A stretch of 64,000 nucleotides of DNA from Laribacter hongkongensis DSM 14985 (GCF_000423285.1 NZ_AUHR01000015.1:1-64000); one strand, 5' to 3'; numbered from the stretch's first letter, positions 8,230 to 20,176 are shown. Program-made: numbers and translations. The notes: generated by a model from the letters alone, not told the origin.

Positions 8230-10047
8230 TCAGATCGACAGCGTGGTCAGCCGCCTGCGCGAGCCGTAGACCAGGTTGACCAGTCCGCGCGACACCATCA
8301 CCGCCGAGAACATTGACGTCAGGATGCCCAGACAGTGCACCACGGCAAAGCCGCGCACCGGACCGGAGCCGAAAATCAGCAGGGCCAGGCCAGCGATCAG
8401 TGTGGTGATGTTGGAGTCGAGGATCGTGTGCCAGGCATGGTCGTAACCGGCGCGGATGGCTGCTTGAGGCGGCATGCCGTTGCGCAGTTCCTCGCGCACC
8501 CGTTCGTTGATCAGCACGTTGGCGTCGATGGCCATGCCCAGCGTCAGCGCGATGGCGGCAATGCCCGGCAGCGTCAGCGTGGCCTGAAGCATCGACAGGA
8601 GTGCAATCAGGAACATCACGTTGGCGCCGAGCGACAGGGTCGAAATCGTGCCGAACACGCGGTAATAGAACACCATGAACACTGCGATGGCGAGGAAGCC
8701 GTACACCGTCGAGTTGAATCCCATGCGGATGTTGTCGGCACCGAGCGACGGACCGACCGTGCGTTCTTCGATGATGTTCATCGGAGCAGCCAGCGAGCCG
8801 GCGCGCAGCAGCAGTGCCACGTCGTTGGCTTCGGCAGCGTTCATCGAACCGGAGATCTGCACACGGCCACCGCCGATTTCGCTGCGGATGACCGGTGCAG
8901 TCACCACTTCGCCCTTGCCCTTTTCGACGAGGATCATCGCCATGCGGCGGCCGATGTTCTCGGCGGTGACCTGGCGGAAGATGGAGCTGCCGGTCGAGTC
9001 AAGATTGATGTGCACGGCCGGCGTGCCGTTTTCATCGAAGCCCGGCTGGGCATCGTTGATGTTGTCGCCGGTCAGTTCGACTTCCTTCTTGACGAGGATC
9101 GGCTGCGGGCCACGCGAGGTCATTTCCTGCATCAGCTCGTAGCCGGCCGGCGTGACGCCGGCAATGGCGTCGGACAGTTTCTGGCTGTCGTCTTCGACCA
9201 TGCGCACTTCGAGGGTGGCTGTGCGGCCGAGGATGTCCTTGGCCTTGGCCGTGTCCTGTACGCCCGGCAGCTGGACCACGATGCGGTTGGCGCCGGACTG
9301 CTGGATGACCGGTTCGGCCACGCCCAGTTCGTTCACGCGGTTGTGCAGGGTGGTGATGTTCTGGCGGACGGCGTCTTCCTGCACCTTGCGGATTTCCGGT
9401 TCGGAGAGGGCGGCGATCAGGCGGCCGGTGTTGTCGTCGGCGCGCAGGGTCAGGTTGGGCAGCTGGCGGGCGATGACGTCTTCGATGGCCTTGAGGGTGG
9501 CTTCGTCACGGGCGCCGATTTCCAGCGAATCGCCGGTACGGCGGATCTGGCCGTAGCGGATCTTCTTGGCCTTGAGTTCGCGGCGGATGTCGCCGGCGTA
9601 GCGTTCCAGCGTCTTGTCGACGGCGGCTTTCATGTCGACTTCCAGCAGGAAGTGCACGCCGCCGCGCAGGTCAAGGCCGAGGAACATCGGGTGGGCCTTG
9701 ATCGAGGCGAGCCAGGCCGGGGACGAGGAGAGCAGGTTCAGTGCGACGATGTAATGGTCGCCCAGTGCCTGCTGGATGGCATCGCGGGCCTTGAGCTGTT
9801 CGTCGGGGCTGCGAAAGCGCACCTTGAGGCTGCCGCCGTCAAGGTAGATGCCGTCGGGGGAAAGCTCGCGGGTTTTCAGCAGGGTTTCCACCTGGTCCAT
9901 CAGCGATGTGTTGACCGGATAGGCGCTGCGCGTGCTAGAAATCTGCACCGCCGGGCTTTCGCCGTAGAAGTTCGGTACGGTGTAGATCGCACTGACGATC
10001 AGGGCCAGTGCAATGATCAGGTACTTCCAAAGCGGATAGCGGTTCAT
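8230..10047 (-). CDS. secD: Protein translocase subunit SecD
   Basis: Inner-membrane component of the SecDF accessory complex that uses the proton gradient to pull exported proteins into the periplasm. 605 residues: an N-terminal membrane helix (LWKYLIIALALIVSAIYTV), a large periplasmic domain (about 110-440, beginning near HPMFLGLDLRGGVHFLLEVD), and a C-terminal block of membrane helices (from about 455) with the conserved GMAIDANVLINERVREE and FGSGPVRGFAV segments. ATG 10047 gives the family N-terminus; an in-frame upstream start would add an atypical extension. The order tgt-yajC-secD is standard, but secF, which nearly always follows, is absent: secD is followed by a terminator and then the opposite-strand regulator. 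Confidence 0.95.
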   Translation of the reverse strand: MNRYPLWKYLIIALALIVSAIYTVPNFYGESPAVQISSTRSAYPVNTSLMDQVETLLKTRELSPDGIYLDGGSLKVRFRSPDEQLKARDAIQQALGDHYIVALNLLSSSPAWLASIKAHPMFLGLDLRGGVHFLLEVDMKAAVDKTLERYAGDIRRELKAKKIRYGQIRRTGDSLEIGARDEATLKAIEDVIARQLPNLTLRADDNTGRLIAALSEPEIRKVQEDAVRQNITTLHNRVNELGVAEPVIQQSGANRIVVQLPGVQDTAKAKDILGRTATLEVRMVEDDSQKLSDAIAGVTPAGYELMQEMTSRGPQPILVKKEVELTGDNINDAQPGFDENGTPAVHINLDSTGSSIFRQVTAENIGRRMAMILVEKGKGEVVTAPVIRSEIGGGRVQISGSMNAAEANDVALLLRAGSLAAPMNIIEERTVGPSLGADNIRMGFNSTVYGFLAIAVFMVFYYRVFGTISTLSLGANVMFLIALLSMLQATLTLPGIAAIALTLGMAIDANVLINERVREELRNGMPPQAAIRAGYDHAWHTILDSNITTLIAGLALLIFGSGPVRGFAVVHCLGILTSMFSAVMVSRGLVNLVYGSRRRLTTLSI

Positions 10048-10116
10048 GGGAGGGAATGTCTGAAGGGAAATCGAACGCGCCGCACGCACGAAGGTGCTGC
10101 GGCGCGTGAGACAGGC

Positions 10117-10395
10117 TTAGCCTTTGTAGCTGCCTTTTTCCAGCTTGTTGCCGATGGCGGCGCGCTGGAACTGGATTTCAACGTTCTTGGCGACTTCCAC
10201 CGTCACGTTGTTGTCGTCGAGCTTGGTGATGCGGCCGATCATGCCGGCCTGGGTCACGACTTCGTCGCCTTTTTGCAGGGCTTCGAGCATGGTCTTGTGT
10301 TCCTTCATTTTCTTCTGCTGCGGGCGAACCAGCAGGAACCAGAAGAGCACGAAGATGACGATCATGGGCAGGAACGACATCAGTTGTTCGTTCAT
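10117..10395 (-). CDS. yajC: Preprotein translocase subunit YajC
   Basis: Small inner-membrane partner of SecDF. 92 residues with one N-terminal membrane helix (FLPMIVIFVLFWFLLV), the invariant RPQQKKMKEH after it, and the C-terminal GDEVVTQAGMIGRITKLDDN domain. ATG 10395 is preceded on the minus strand by GGAG (CCGGAGACCCTCC). It sits between tgt and secD, so they are probably cotranscribed. Confidence 0.95.
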   Translation of the reverse strand: MNEQLMSFLPMIVIFVLFWFLLVRPQQKKMKEHKTMLEALQKGDEVVTQAGMIGRITKLDDNNVTVEVAKNVEIQFQRAAIGNKLEKGSYKG

Positions 10396-10463
10396 GGAGG
10401 GTCTCCGGGAAGGGTCAGTACTGAAGAACGGGGCATTGTAACGGAAAGGTGCCTGGCAGTCGC

Positions 10464-11600
<1,137 letters not shown>

Positions 11601-11656
11601 TCAGCGTGCTAGTATAACGTAAGCGTGCTGGCGCATGATTTTTTGCGCAAAAACGC

Positions 11657-11685
11657 TTGCCATGACCGGCGCAGGTGCGTATAGT
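11657..11685 (+). promoter_or_regulatory. Sigma-70 promoter of tRNA-Val
   Basis: -35 TTGCCA (11657-11662), 17-bp spacer, -10 TATAGT (11680-11685), followed by a GC-rich discriminator (TCGGG), as expected of a growth-rate-controlled stable RNA promoter. The predicted start is 6-7 nt before the mature tRNA. Confidence 0.75.
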
Positions 11686-11698
11686 TCGGGTTCTCGAC

Positions 11699-11775
11699 AG
11701 GCACGTAGCTCAGCTGGTTAGAGCACCACCTTGACATGGTGGGGGTCGTTGGTTCGAGTCCAATCGTGCCTACCA
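11699..11775 (+). tRNA. tRNA-Val (anticodon GAC)
   Basis: 77-nt cloverleaf with encoded CCA. Acceptor arms AGGCACG / CGTGCCT pair fully, the D arm is AGCTCAGCTGGTTAGAGC, the anticodon stem CCACC / GGTGG encloses TTGACAT (anticodon at 11733-11735), and the T arm holds GGTTCGAGTCC. Confidence 0.96.
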
Positions 11776-11873
11776 ACATACAGAATCGGAGTCAGACATG
11801 CATGCCCGAACTAGCAACACCAGACATCATCTGTTTGGTCGGGCCATGTAAGACTGCGGTGTAAATAAAAACG

Positions 11874-11902
11874 AAGTGCGGCTCAGACCGCACTTTTTTT
11901 TT
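11874..11902 (+). terminator. Intrinsic terminator between tRNA-Val and thrS
   Basis: Stem AAGTGCGG / CCGCACTT (11874-11881, 11888-11895), loop CTCAGA, then nine T. It may simply end the tRNA transcript, or act as an attenuator in the thrS leader; the thrS start is 66 bp away. Confidence 0.85.
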
Positions 11903-11967
11903 GTCTGTTTTCCGGCGGTGGTGCCGTGTGCCGCCGGGCCAGTGGCCCCAAAGCCAGAAGGATTACC

Positions 11968-13869
11968 ATGCCTGCCATTCGTCTGCCTGACGGTTCGGTC
12001 CGTCAGTTCGAGAACCCGGTTTCCGTTCATGACGTCGCAGCCTCGATCGGCGCCGGTCTGGCGCGCGCGGCGCTGGCCGGTCGTGTGGACGGGGCGCTGG
12101 TGGATACCTCGTTCGTGATCGACCATGACGTCGAGCTGGCAATCGTTACCGACAAGGATGCTGACGGACTGGGCATCCTGCGTCACTCGACTGCCCACTT
12201 GCTGGCCTGTGCCGTCAAGGAGCTGTTCCCCGAAGCACAGGTCACCATCGGCCCGGAAATCGAAAACGGCTTTTACTACGACTTCAGTTACAAGCGTCCG
12301 TTCACGCCGGAAGACCTGGTCGCCATCGAAAAGAAAATGGCCGAACTGGCCAAAAAAGACATCCCGGTCGAGCGCTACGAACTGCCTCGCGACGAAGCCA
12401 TTGCCTATTTCAAGAGCATCGGCGAAGCCTACAAGGCAGAAATCATTGAATCGATCCCGCAGGGTGAAGTGCTGTCCCTGTACCGTGAGGGTAACTTCAC
12501 CGACCTGTGCCGCGGTCCGCACGTACCGTCGACTGGCAAGCTCAAGGTTTTCAAGCTGATGAAGGTGGCGGGCGCCTACTGGCGTGGCGACAGCAAGAAC
12601 GAAATGCTGCAGCGCATCTACGGTACGGCCTGGGCCAAAAAGGAAGACCTCGAAGCCTACCTGCACATGCTGGAAGAGGCGGAAAAGCGCGACCACCGCA
12701 AGCTCGGTCGCCAGCTGGACCTCTTCCACATCCAGGACGAGGCGCCGGGCATGGTGTTCTGGCACCCGAAAGGCTGGACACTGTGGCAACAGGTCGAGCA
12801 GTACATGCGCCGCGTCCTGATCGCCAACGATTACCAGGAGGTGCGTACGCCGCAGATCGTCGACCGCTCACTGTGGGAAAAATCCGGTCACTGGGCCATG
12901 TACCAGGACCTGATGTTCACCACTGAATCGGAAAAGCGTGACTACGCAGTCAAGCCGATGAACTGCCCGTGCCACATCCAGATTTTCAACCAGGGCCTCA
13001 AGAGCTATCGTGACCTGCCACTGCGCATGGCCGAATTCGGCTCCTGCCACCGCAACGAGCCGTCTGGTTCGCTGCACGGCATCATGCGTGTGCGCAATTT
13101 CGTTCAGGATGATGCTCACATCTTCTGTACCGAGGCGCAGATGCAGCCGGAAACGGCCGCCTTCATCGACCTCTTGCAGGCGGTGTACCAAGATTTCGGT
13201 TTCGACAACATCCTGATCAAGCTGTCTACCCGTCCGGAAAAGCGTGTCGGTGCCGACGAACTGTGGGACCAGGCCGAAGCAGCACTGGCTGCTGCGCTGG
13301 ACGCCAAGGGTCTGGCCTACGAGCTGCAACCGGGCGAAGGCGCTTTCTATGGTCCGAAGATCGAATTCTCGCTCAAGGACTGCTTGGGGCGCGTGTGGCA
13401 GTGTGGCACGTTGCAGCTCGACTTCAACCTGCCGGTGCGTCTGGGGGCGGAGTATGTGTCCGAGGACAACGCCAAGAAGCACCCGGTCATGCTGCACCGG
13501 GCCATCCTCGGATCGCTGGAGCGTTTCATCGGCATCCTGATCGAACACCACGCCGGCGCCATGCCGCTGTGGCTGGCACCGGTGCAGATGGCCGTGCTCA
13601 ATATCACCGAAGCGCAGGCTGAATATGCGACGGAAGTTGCGGAAACTCTGAAAAAACAAGGTTTCCGGGTCGATCTTGACTTGAGGAACGAAAAGATCAG
13701 CTATAAAATCCGCGAACACAGCCTGCAGAAGTTGCCGTACCAGATCATCGTCGGTGACAAGGAAAAAGCAGGCGCTCTGGTTGCCGTGCGTGCGCGGACT
13801 GGCGAAGACCTCGGCCAGATCCCGCTCTCCCAGTTCATTGAACGACTGAAGTCTGAACTGCTGCACTAA
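11968..13869 (+). CDS. thrS: Threonyl-tRNA synthetase
   Basis: Charges tRNA-Thr. 633 residues with the full class II architecture: N-terminal TGS domain (1-60), editing domain with HSTAHLLA, catalytic core with Cys333 (MNCPCHI) as zinc ligand, and a C-terminal anticodon-binding domain (from about 535). ATG 11968 follows AGAAGGATTACC and gives the family N-terminus [10 protein letters not shown]. First gene of the thrS-infC-rpmI-rplT-pheS-pheT cluster. Confidence 0.97.
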   Translation: MPAIRLPDGSVRQFENPVSVHDVAASIGAGLARAALAGRVDGALVDTSFVIDHDVELAIVTDKDADGLGILRHSTAHLLACAVKELFPEAQVTIGPEIENGFYYDFSYKRPFTPEDLVAIEKKMAELAKKDIPVERYELPRDEAIAYFKSIGEAYKAEIIESIPQGEVLSLYREGNFTDLCRGPHVPSTGKLKVFKLMKVAGAYWRGDSKNEMLQRIYGTAWAKKEDLEAYLHMLEEAEKRDHRKLGRQLDLFHIQDEAPGMVFWHPKGWTLWQQVEQYMRRVLIANDYQEVRTPQIVDRSLWEKSGHWAMYQDLMFTTESEKRDYAVKPMNCPCHIQIFNQGLKSYRDLPLRMAEFGSCHRNEPSGSLHGIMRVRNFVQDDAHIFCTEAQMQPETAAFIDLLQAVYQDFGFDNILIKLSTRPEKRVGADELWDQAEAALAAALDAKGLAYELQPGEGAFYGPKIEFSLKDCLGRVWQCGTLQLDFNLPVRLGAEYVSEDNAKKHPVMLHRAILGSLERFIGILIEHHAGAMPLWLAPVQMAVLNITEAQAEYATEVAETLKKQGFRVDLDLRNEKISYKIREHSLQKLPYQIIVGDKEKAGALVAVRARTGEDLGQIPLSQFIERLKSELLH

Positions 13870-13910
13870 GATGACGCGCGGCTGACATCGTATTTTTTGG
13901 AGACACGGCA

Positions 13911-14429
13911 ATAGCTCAAGAACGTGAACCGCGAATCAACGGCGAAATTACCGGCCGTGAGGTTCGCTTGCTCGGCCCGGAAGGGGAGCAGCTTGGAGTC
14001 GTCAGCCTGCGCGAAGCTTTCGCCAAGGCTGAGGAATTTGAACTCGACCTCGTGGAAATCTCGCCCACGGCCCAGCCGCCGGTTTGCAAGGTGATGGACT
14101 ACGGCAAGTTCAAGTACCAGGAAAGCAAGCGCAAGCACGAGCAGAAGCAGAAGCAGAAGCAGATTCAGGTCAAGGAAATCAAGTTCCGCCCCGGCACTGA
14201 CGACGGCGATTACAACGTGAAAATCCGCAACCTGATCCGTTTCCTCGAAGACGGCGACAAGGCCAAAGTGACCTTGCGTTTCCGGGGGCGGGAAATGGCG
14301 CACCAGGACATCGGGCTGGCGCTGCTCAAGCGGGTCGAAGCCGACCTCGTTGAAGTTGGCACCGTCGAGCAGTTCCCGAAGCTGGAAGGGCGCCAGATGG
14401 TCATGATGATCGGGCCGAAAAAGAAGTAA
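13911..14429 (+). CDS. infC: Translation initiation factor IF-3 (AUA start codon)
   Basis: Binds the 30S subunit, blocks premature 50S joining and rejects non-standard start codons. The conserved N-terminus [21 protein letters not shown] begins directly after an ATA codon at 13911, and GGAG at 13899-13902 is correctly spaced (8 nt) to it; no ATG, GTG or TTG lies between. A TTG at 13968 would remove 19 conserved residues, so ATA is the likely start. In E. coli infC starts with AUU, which lets IF-3 repress its own synthesis; AUA would serve the same control. The product is 172 residues with the Lys/Gln-rich linker ([14 protein letters not shown]) between its two domains. Confidence 0.93.
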   Translation: MAQEREPRINGEITGREVRLLGPEGEQLGVVSLREAFAKAEEFELDLVEISPTAQPPVCKVMDYGKFKYQESKRKHEQKQKQKQIQVKEIKFRPGTDDGDYNVKIRNLIRFLEDGDKAKVTLRFRGREMAHQDIGLALLKRVEADLVEVGTVEQFPKLEGRQMVMMIGPKKK

Positions 14430-14580
14430 GTCCGGTCAGCAGTGGTTGTGAACGCGGCGGGCGTGTCCCGCCGCGACACATTAGCGGCCTTTGGGCTGCA
14501 CAAAAGCGGGACACAGTGGTTTCAAGTGCCAGCCGGCCACCCTGTGTCGAATCTAAAAAACTCTCGCAGGAGTTACTTCC
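14430..14580 (+). promoter_or_regulatory. Structured leader upstream of rpmI (probable L20 autoregulatory region)
   Basis: The 151-bp gap contains two strong hairpins: GCGGCGGG / CCCGCCGC (14454-14461, 14467-14474) and GACACAG...CTGTGTC (14510-14516, 14542-14548, extended inward by TGG/CCA). In E. coli, L20 binds a structure just before rpmI to repress both ribosomal genes. The position suits that role, but I cannot verify the L20-binding fold. Confidence 0.45.
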
Positions 14581-14778
14581 ATGCCGAAGATGAAAACCAA
14601 GTCGAGCGCGAAAAAGCGTCTCAAAGTGTTGGGCAATGGTGGTGTGAAGCGCTCGATGGCCTTCAAGCGTCACATCCTGACCAAAAAAACCACCAAGACC
14701 AAGCGCCAGCTGCGTGGCACCGTGATGGTTCATGAAACCAACATGGCCTCCGTTCGCGCAATGATGCCCTACGCATAA
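14581..14778 (+). CDS. rpmI: 50S ribosomal protein L35
   Basis: 65-residue, highly basic ribosomal protein beginning [16 protein letters not shown], the family signature, with [11 protein letters not shown] following. CAGGAG lies before the ATG. It is 10 bp from rplT. Confidence 0.97.
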   Translation: MPKMKTKSSAKKRLKVLGNGGVKRSMAFKRHILTKKTTKTKRQLRGTVMVHETNMASVRAMMPYA

Positions 14779-14788
14779 GGAGTAGAAG

Positions 14789-15148
14789 ATGCCTCGCGTT
14801 AAACGTGGTGTAACCGCCCGCGCTCGTCACAAAAAAGTCCTCGCTCTGGCCAAAGGCTATCGCGGTCGTCGCAAGAACGTATACCGTGTAGCCAAGCAGG
14901 CTGTCATGAAGGCAGGCCAGTACGCCTACCGTGACCGCCGTCAGCGCAAGCGCCAGTTCCGCCAGCTGTGGATTGCCCGTATCAACGCCGCTGCGCGTGA
15001 ATGCGGCCTGTCGTACAGCAAGTTCATGAACGGCCTGAAGAAGGCCTCGATCGAGATCGACCGCAAGGTGCTGGCCGACCTCGCCGTGTTCGAAAAGGCC
15101 GTGTTTGCCCAGCTCGTCGAAAAGGCGAAGGTAAGCCTCGCAGCCTGA
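14789..15148 (+). CDS. rplT: 50S ribosomal protein L20
   Basis: 119-residue basic protein starting [16 protein letters not shown] and containing [19 protein letters not shown], the L20 signature. It is needed for early 50S assembly and normally also represses rpmI-rplT translation. AAGGAG ribosome site is 8 nt upstream. Confidence 0.97.
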   Translation: MPRVKRGVTARARHKKVLALAKGYRGRRKNVYRVAKQAVMKAGQYAYRDRRQRKRQFRQLWIARINAAARECGLSYSKFMNGLKKASIEIDRKVLADLAVFEKAVFAQLVEKAKVSLAA

Positions 15149-15161
15149 GCGAAAGCCAATT

Positions 15162-15190
15162 AAAAGGGAGGCCGCTGCCTCCCTTTTTTT
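15162..15190 (+). terminator. Intrinsic terminator after rplT
   Basis: Stem AGGGAGGC / GCCTCCCT (15164-15171, 15176-15183), loop CGCT, then a run of T. It separates the ribosomal-protein genes from pheST. Confidence 0.88.
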
Positions 15191-15205
15191 TCGACATTCG
15201 GAACG

Positions 15206-15239
15206 CTTGGCGAAAAGCGCGCGTGCACCCTTTTCGCCA
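15206..15239 (+). promoter_or_regulatory. Hairpin in the pheS leader
   Basis: Perfect 11-bp inverted repeat TTGGCGAAAAG / CTTTTCGCCAA (15206-15216, 15229-15239) 28 bp before the pheS start codon. There is no T run, so it is not a terminator; it could mask or expose the pheS ribosome site. Confidence 0.4.
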
Positions 15240-15261
15240 ACCGCTTCCCTCTGGAAACTGA

Positions 15262-16251
<990 letters not shown>

Positions 16252-16269
16252 TCGCGGCGGAGCCCCACC

Positions 16270-18633
16270 ATGAAATTCTCCGAACACTGGCTGCGCGAGT
16301 GGGTCAACCCCGCGCTCGATACCCAGGCTTTGTGCCATCTGCTGACCATGGCCGGACTGGAAGTGGAAGACACCGAACCGGCCGCACCGCCGTTCAGCGG
16401 CGTCGTGGTCGCCGAGGTCAAGTCCGTCGTCAAGCATCCGAATGCCGACCGCCTGCGCGTGTGCCAGGTGGATGCCGGTACTGGCGAACTGGTACAGATC
16501 GTCTGCGGCGCCCCCAATGTGGCCGAAGGCGTGCGCATTCCGTGTGCCCTGCCGGGCGCCGAGCTGCCGGGTGACTTCAGGATCAAGCCGACCAAGATGC
16601 GCGGCGAAGTCTCCAACGGCATGCTGTGCTCCGGCAAGGAACTGGGCATTCCCGACGATGTCGACGGCCTCTTGTTGCTGCCGGCCGATGCTCCGGTCGG
16701 ACAGAGCATCCGCGACTATCTGGCGCTGGACGACCAGTCAATCGAACTCAAGATCACTCCGAACCGGGCGGACTGCCTGAGCCTGCGCGGCGTAGCCCGC
16801 GAAGTGGCCGCACTGACCGGAGCCACCCTCAACGAGCCGACAATTGCCGCCGTGGAGCCGGTCATCGACGAACGCCGTCAGGTCACGCTGTCCGCGCCTG
16901 CTGCCTGCCCGCGCTACATCGGCCGGGTGATCCGCAACGTCAATGCCCGTGCCGCCACGCCGGACTGGATGCGCCGCAAGCTTGAGCGTGCCGGGCTGCG
17001 CTCGATTTCGGCCGTGGTCGACGTGACCAACTACGTGCTGCTGGAACAGGGGCAGCCGCTGCATGCCTTCGATCTAGCTAGGCTCAATGGCGATATCAAT
17101 GTCCGCATGGCACTCCCGGGCGAGCAGCTTACCCTGCTCAACGGCAAGGACGTGACGCTGGATGCCGACATGCTGGTGATCGCCGACGCCGGCAAGGCCG
17201 TGGCGCTGGCCGGCATCATGGGCGGAGCCAACAGCGAAGTGTCGGACGACACTACCGATGTGTTCCTCGAGTCGGCTTTCTTTGCACCGGAAGCGATTGC
17301 CGGTCGCGCCCGTCGTCTGGGCCTGACCTCGGATGCGTCCTACCGCTACGAGCGCGGCGTGGACTATGCACTGCAACAGGATGCCATCGAGCGGGCTACC
17401 GCCCTGATCCTGTCGGTCTGTGGCGGCGAAGCCGGCCCGCTGACCGAGGCGGTGGCCGACCTGCCGGTCAAGCCGGCCGTGGTGGTGCGGGTGGCCCGTG
17501 TCAACCGCGTGCTCGGACTGGCGCTGCCGGCTGACGACATGGCATTGATCCTCGAGCGGCTGGGATTCGAATTCAGCGTGGTGGACGGTGGCTTTGCCGT
17601 CATTCCACCGAGCTTCCGTTTCGACATTGAAATCGAGGAAGACCTGATCGAGGAAATCGCCCGCGTGCATGGCTACGAGGCGATTCCGGCCGACCGCCCG
17701 CACGGTGGGCTGGCCATGCTGCCGCAACCGGAAGAAAGCAGCCCGCGCGAATTGCTGCGCCGGGCGCTGGTGGGCCGCGATTACCAGGAAATCGTCAGCT
17801 ACGCCTTTGTTGACGCCCGGTGGGAGACCGATTTTGCCGGCAATGCCGATCCGGTGCGCCTGATCAACCCGATCGCCAGCCAGATGAGCGTGATGCGTTC
17901 GACCCTGATCGGCGGTCTGGTCGATACCCTGGTCGGCAACCTGAACCGCAAGCAGCCGCGCGTGCGCGTGTTTGAAATCGCCCGCGTGTTCCGCAAGGAA
18001 GCGGACGGCTCGGTGGCCCAGCCGGAGCGGCTGGCCGGGCTGGCCTACGGCTCGCGTCTGCCCGAACAGTGGGGCTGCAAGACCGAGCGGACGGACTTCT
18101 TTGACGTCAAGGCCGATGTCGAGGCGTTGCTGTTCCCGCGTCGGGCCGAATTCCGTCGTGCCGTACATCCGGCCCTGCATCCGGGGCGTACCGCCGAGGT
18201 GATGCTGGACGGGCGGGGGGTCGGCGTAGTGGGTGAACTGCACCCCAGCTGGGTGCACCAGTACGACCTGCCGGCGGCGCCGGTGCTCTTCGAGCTGGAT
18301 CTGGCCGTATTGCTGGGCCGCAGCCGGATCGAGGCACAGCCGGTCAGCCGTTTCCAGCCGGTGCGGCGTGACGTGGCGCTGGTAGCCGCCGAGAGGGTTG
18401 AGGCCGGTGCTGTACGCCAGTCCTTGCTGGGCGCAGCGCCGGCATTCGTGCGCGAAGTGCAGCTCTTTGACGTTTATCGCGGCAAGGGTGTCGACGAGGG
18501 GAAAAAGAGCCTTGCTTTCAAGGTGTTAATGCAGGATACTTCGCGCACTCTGACAGACGAGGAAGTCGAAGCGGCCATCAGCAGCATGATTGATGCTGCG
18601 GCCGGCCAGCATGGGGTCGTGCTTCGCGTCTGA
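16270..18633 (+). CDS. pheT: Phenylalanyl-tRNA synthetase beta subunit
   Basis: Structural and editing subunit. 787 residues, normal length: N-terminal OB/EMAP-like tRNA-binding domain (40-150, [20 protein letters not shown]), B3/B4 editing domain (about 205-370), B5 domains (about 400-470) and a C-terminal anticodon-binding ferredoxin-like domain (about 690-787, [10 protein letters not shown]). Cotranscribed with pheS. Confidence 0.97.
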   Translation: MKFSEHWLREWVNPALDTQALCHLLTMAGLEVEDTEPAAPPFSGVVVAEVKSVVKHPNADRLRVCQVDAGTGELVQIVCGAPNVAEGVRIPCALPGAELPGDFRIKPTKMRGEVSNGMLCSGKELGIPDDVDGLLLLPADAPVGQSIRDYLALDDQSIELKITPNRADCLSLRGVAREVAALTGATLNEPTIAAVEPVIDERRQVTLSAPAACPRYIGRVIRNVNARAATPDWMRRKLERAGLRSISAVVDVTNYVLLEQGQPLHAFDLARLNGDINVRMALPGEQLTLLNGKDVTLDADMLVIADAGKAVALAGIMGGANSEVSDDTTDVFLESAFFAPEAIAGRARRLGLTSDASYRYERGVDYALQQDAIERATALILSVCGGEAGPLTEAVADLPVKPAVVVRVARVNRVLGLALPADDMALILERLGFEFSVVDGGFAVIPPSFRFDIEIEEDLIEEIARVHGYEAIPADRPHGGLAMLPQPEESSPRELLRRALVGRDYQEIVSYAFVDARWETDFAGNADPVRLINPIASQMSVMRSTLIGGLVDTLVGNLNRKQPRVRVFEIARVFRKEADGSVAQPERLAGLAYGSRLPEQWGCKTERTDFFDVKADVEALLFPRRAEFRRAVHPALHPGRTAEVMLDGRGVGVVGELHPSWVHQYDLPAAPVLFELDLAVLLGRSRIEAQPVSRFQPVRRDVALVAAERVEAGAVRQSLLGAAPAFVREVQLFDVYRGKGVDEGKKSLAFKVLMQDTSRTLTDEEVEAAISSMIDAAAGQHGVVLRV

Positions 18634-18660
18634 TCGGTTCTTTGCTGTTTTTGCATGCTC

Positions 18661-18690
18661 AAGACGCCGTATCGCTACGGCGTCTTTGTT
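18661..18690 (+). terminator. Intrinsic terminator between pheT and ihfA
   Basis: Stem AAGACGCCGTA / TACGGCGTCTT (18661-18671, 18676-18686), loop TCGC, then TGTTGT. The tail is only moderately T-rich, so read-through into ihfA is possible. Confidence 0.75.
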
Positions 18691-18730
18691 GTCTGGACAA
18701 ATAATCTATTCAGAATACCGAGGGGAAGAC

Positions 18731-19036
18731 ATGACGCTGACCAAGGCAGAACTTGCCGATTTGCTGTTCGACAAGGTTGGCCTCAGCAAGCGCGAGTCGA
18801 AGGACATGGTGGAGTCCTTTTTTGAGGAAATCCGCGTGGCGCTGGAAGAGGGTGATAGCGTGAAATTGTCGGGTTTCGGCAATTTCCAGTTGCGCGACAA
18901 GCCGCAACGTCCCGGACGCAATCCCAAGACCGGGGAAGAAATCCCGATTACCGCCCGCCGTGTGGTGACTTTTCACGCGAGCCAGAAGCTCAAGGGCATG
19001 GTCGAACTGAAATATGCCAACAGCCACTCACTCTGA
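18731..19036 (+). CDS. ihfA: Integration host factor alpha subunit
   Basis: DNA-bending nucleoid protein that acts as a heterodimer with IhfB. 101 residues starting [22 protein letters not shown], with the DNA-intercalating arm [28 protein letters not shown] lies before ATG 18731. Its 3' end overlaps the following MerR-like gene by 23 bp, so the two are translationally linked. Confidence 0.97.
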   Translation: MTLTKAELADLLFDKVGLSKRESKDMVESFFEEIRVALEEGDSVKLSGFGNFQLRDKPQRPGRNPKTGEEIPITARRVVTFHASQKLKGMVELKYANSHSL

Positions 19037-19343
19037 TTTGTTGCCGGTGCCGGTCAAGCGCTACTTCAGTCTGGAAGAAGCGGCGCAGCTGGCCGGTGTG
19101 GATGCGGAAACCTTCCGTGCCTGGGAGGCCGAGTTTGCCGATTCGGCCGTGCCGGCCGGAGGCCGGCGCCAGTACCGGCGTGAAGAAGTACTGGCGGCCC
19201 GCCGGCTGCGAGGCCGGATGCTGGAGGGCACCACCGGCTGGAGCCTGCCGCCGGGGCCGGACGGAGAACGGCTGACCGTTGCCGAACTGCGCCGGCAGCT
19301 GATGCAGCTGCGTGATGGCCTGGCACAAGGTTTTGACGAGTAA
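19014..19343 (+). CDS. MerR-family helix-turn-helix regulator
   Basis: 109-residue protein with one MerR-type winged helix ([27 protein letters not shown], then the wing with [15 protein letters not shown]). There is no effector domain or Cys cluster after it, only a short amphipathic tail ([17 protein letters not shown]), so it is probably a small dimeric regulator. An ihfA-merR pair is frequent in beta- and gammaproteobacteria; the targets are unknown to me. Confidence 0.85.
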   Translation: MPTATHSDLLPVPVKRYFSLEEAAQLAGVDAETFRAWEAEFADSAVPAGGRRQYRREEVLAARRLRGRMLEGTTGWSLPPGPDGERLTVAELRRQLMQLRDGLAQGFDE

Positions 19344-19361
19344 GTAACGAGTTGGTATAGT
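19333..19361 (+). promoter_or_regulatory. Sigma-70 promoter of tRNA-Pro
   Basis: -35 TTGACG (19333-19338), 17-bp spacer, -10 TATAGT (19356-19361). The -35 element lies inside the last codons of the MerR-like gene. Confidence 0.75.
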
Positions 19362-19373
19362 CCGCTTCCTGTG

Positions 19374-19451
<78 letters not shown>

Positions 19452-19480
19452 ACAGAATTTGCAGCAGGTTCAATCAGACA

Positions 19481-19506
19481 AGCCAACCGGAAGGTTGGCT
19501 TTTTTG
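19481..19506 (+). terminator. Intrinsic terminator after tRNA-Pro
   Basis: Stem AGCCAACC / GGTTGGCT (19481-19488, 19493-19500), loop GGAA, then TTTTT. Confidence 0.9.
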
Positions 19507-20176
19507 TTTGATTGATCATCTGTCTGTTAGAAATTCTTCTACTTCAATCCGGAATAAAGCCAGCCCATCCTAACTTGCGATCTGGTACCGGCCACGCCTG
19601 ATTCAGCGTATTCGCATCGTTTGCGTGCCGGTCAGCCGCCTCTGTCTCCGCTCGATATCGTCCCTGAATGCGTCGAGGGCAGTGTCGGCCGTGGAATGAT
19701 TGGCTACGGCGGTAACTGCGGACGGATTGCGCCGCAAACCGGCGATTTCGCGGCGCAGCATGGCTAACAGCGTCAGCACCAGTCACCAGCGTTTCTTCCC
19801 GTTTCCTTGCATCTTCTTGATGTCCGCGCAGCTGGCTTTCCTTCCGTCGTGTCAACCTGGCTCTGACGACATGGAAAGCTTTTCGGCTTGCCAGGCTGAC
19901 AGCTCCTGCTGAGCTCCTGTCCATTACCCGCCAGAAAACAAAGCGGTGGCCAGTATGCCGACCGCGATTTGTTGCAATTTTCCTGCGCCAGTCCGGATTT
20001 TCCGGCCGTGAATGCCCAGACCAGTGCTGTCAGGGCATGTCTCCGCAATGGCGGCCTTGCTGTTCCGGCGTTTGATCTGGCGCAGACTCATCGTTCATGA
20101 GGCATCCGGTATTCATGCATCCCGGGCGAAGCGGCTAGAATCCCGCCTTTGCATTTTTTGTCCGAGAGATATTTCC
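19507..20176. other. Gene-poor intergenic region, possibly with decayed coding sequence
   Basis: I see no credible intact gene in these 670 bp. A 52-codon minus-strand frame (19603-19761, starting MLRREIAGLRRNPSAVTAVA and ending in TGA) has plausible coding composition, and the longer overlapping minus-strand frames have many stops; this could be the remnant of a lost gene. No inverted-repeat ends or transposase motifs were recognised. The last part should hold the promoter of the transporter operon. Confidence 0.4.

Noticed and set aside
20027-20045. Possible Pho box (CTGTCA...TGTC) before the PstS-like gene
   Set aside because: The two half-sites are 10 bp apart instead of 11 and the second has only four matches.
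19507-20176. Insertion sequence
   Set aside because: No transposase motif, terminal inverted repeats or target duplication could be found.
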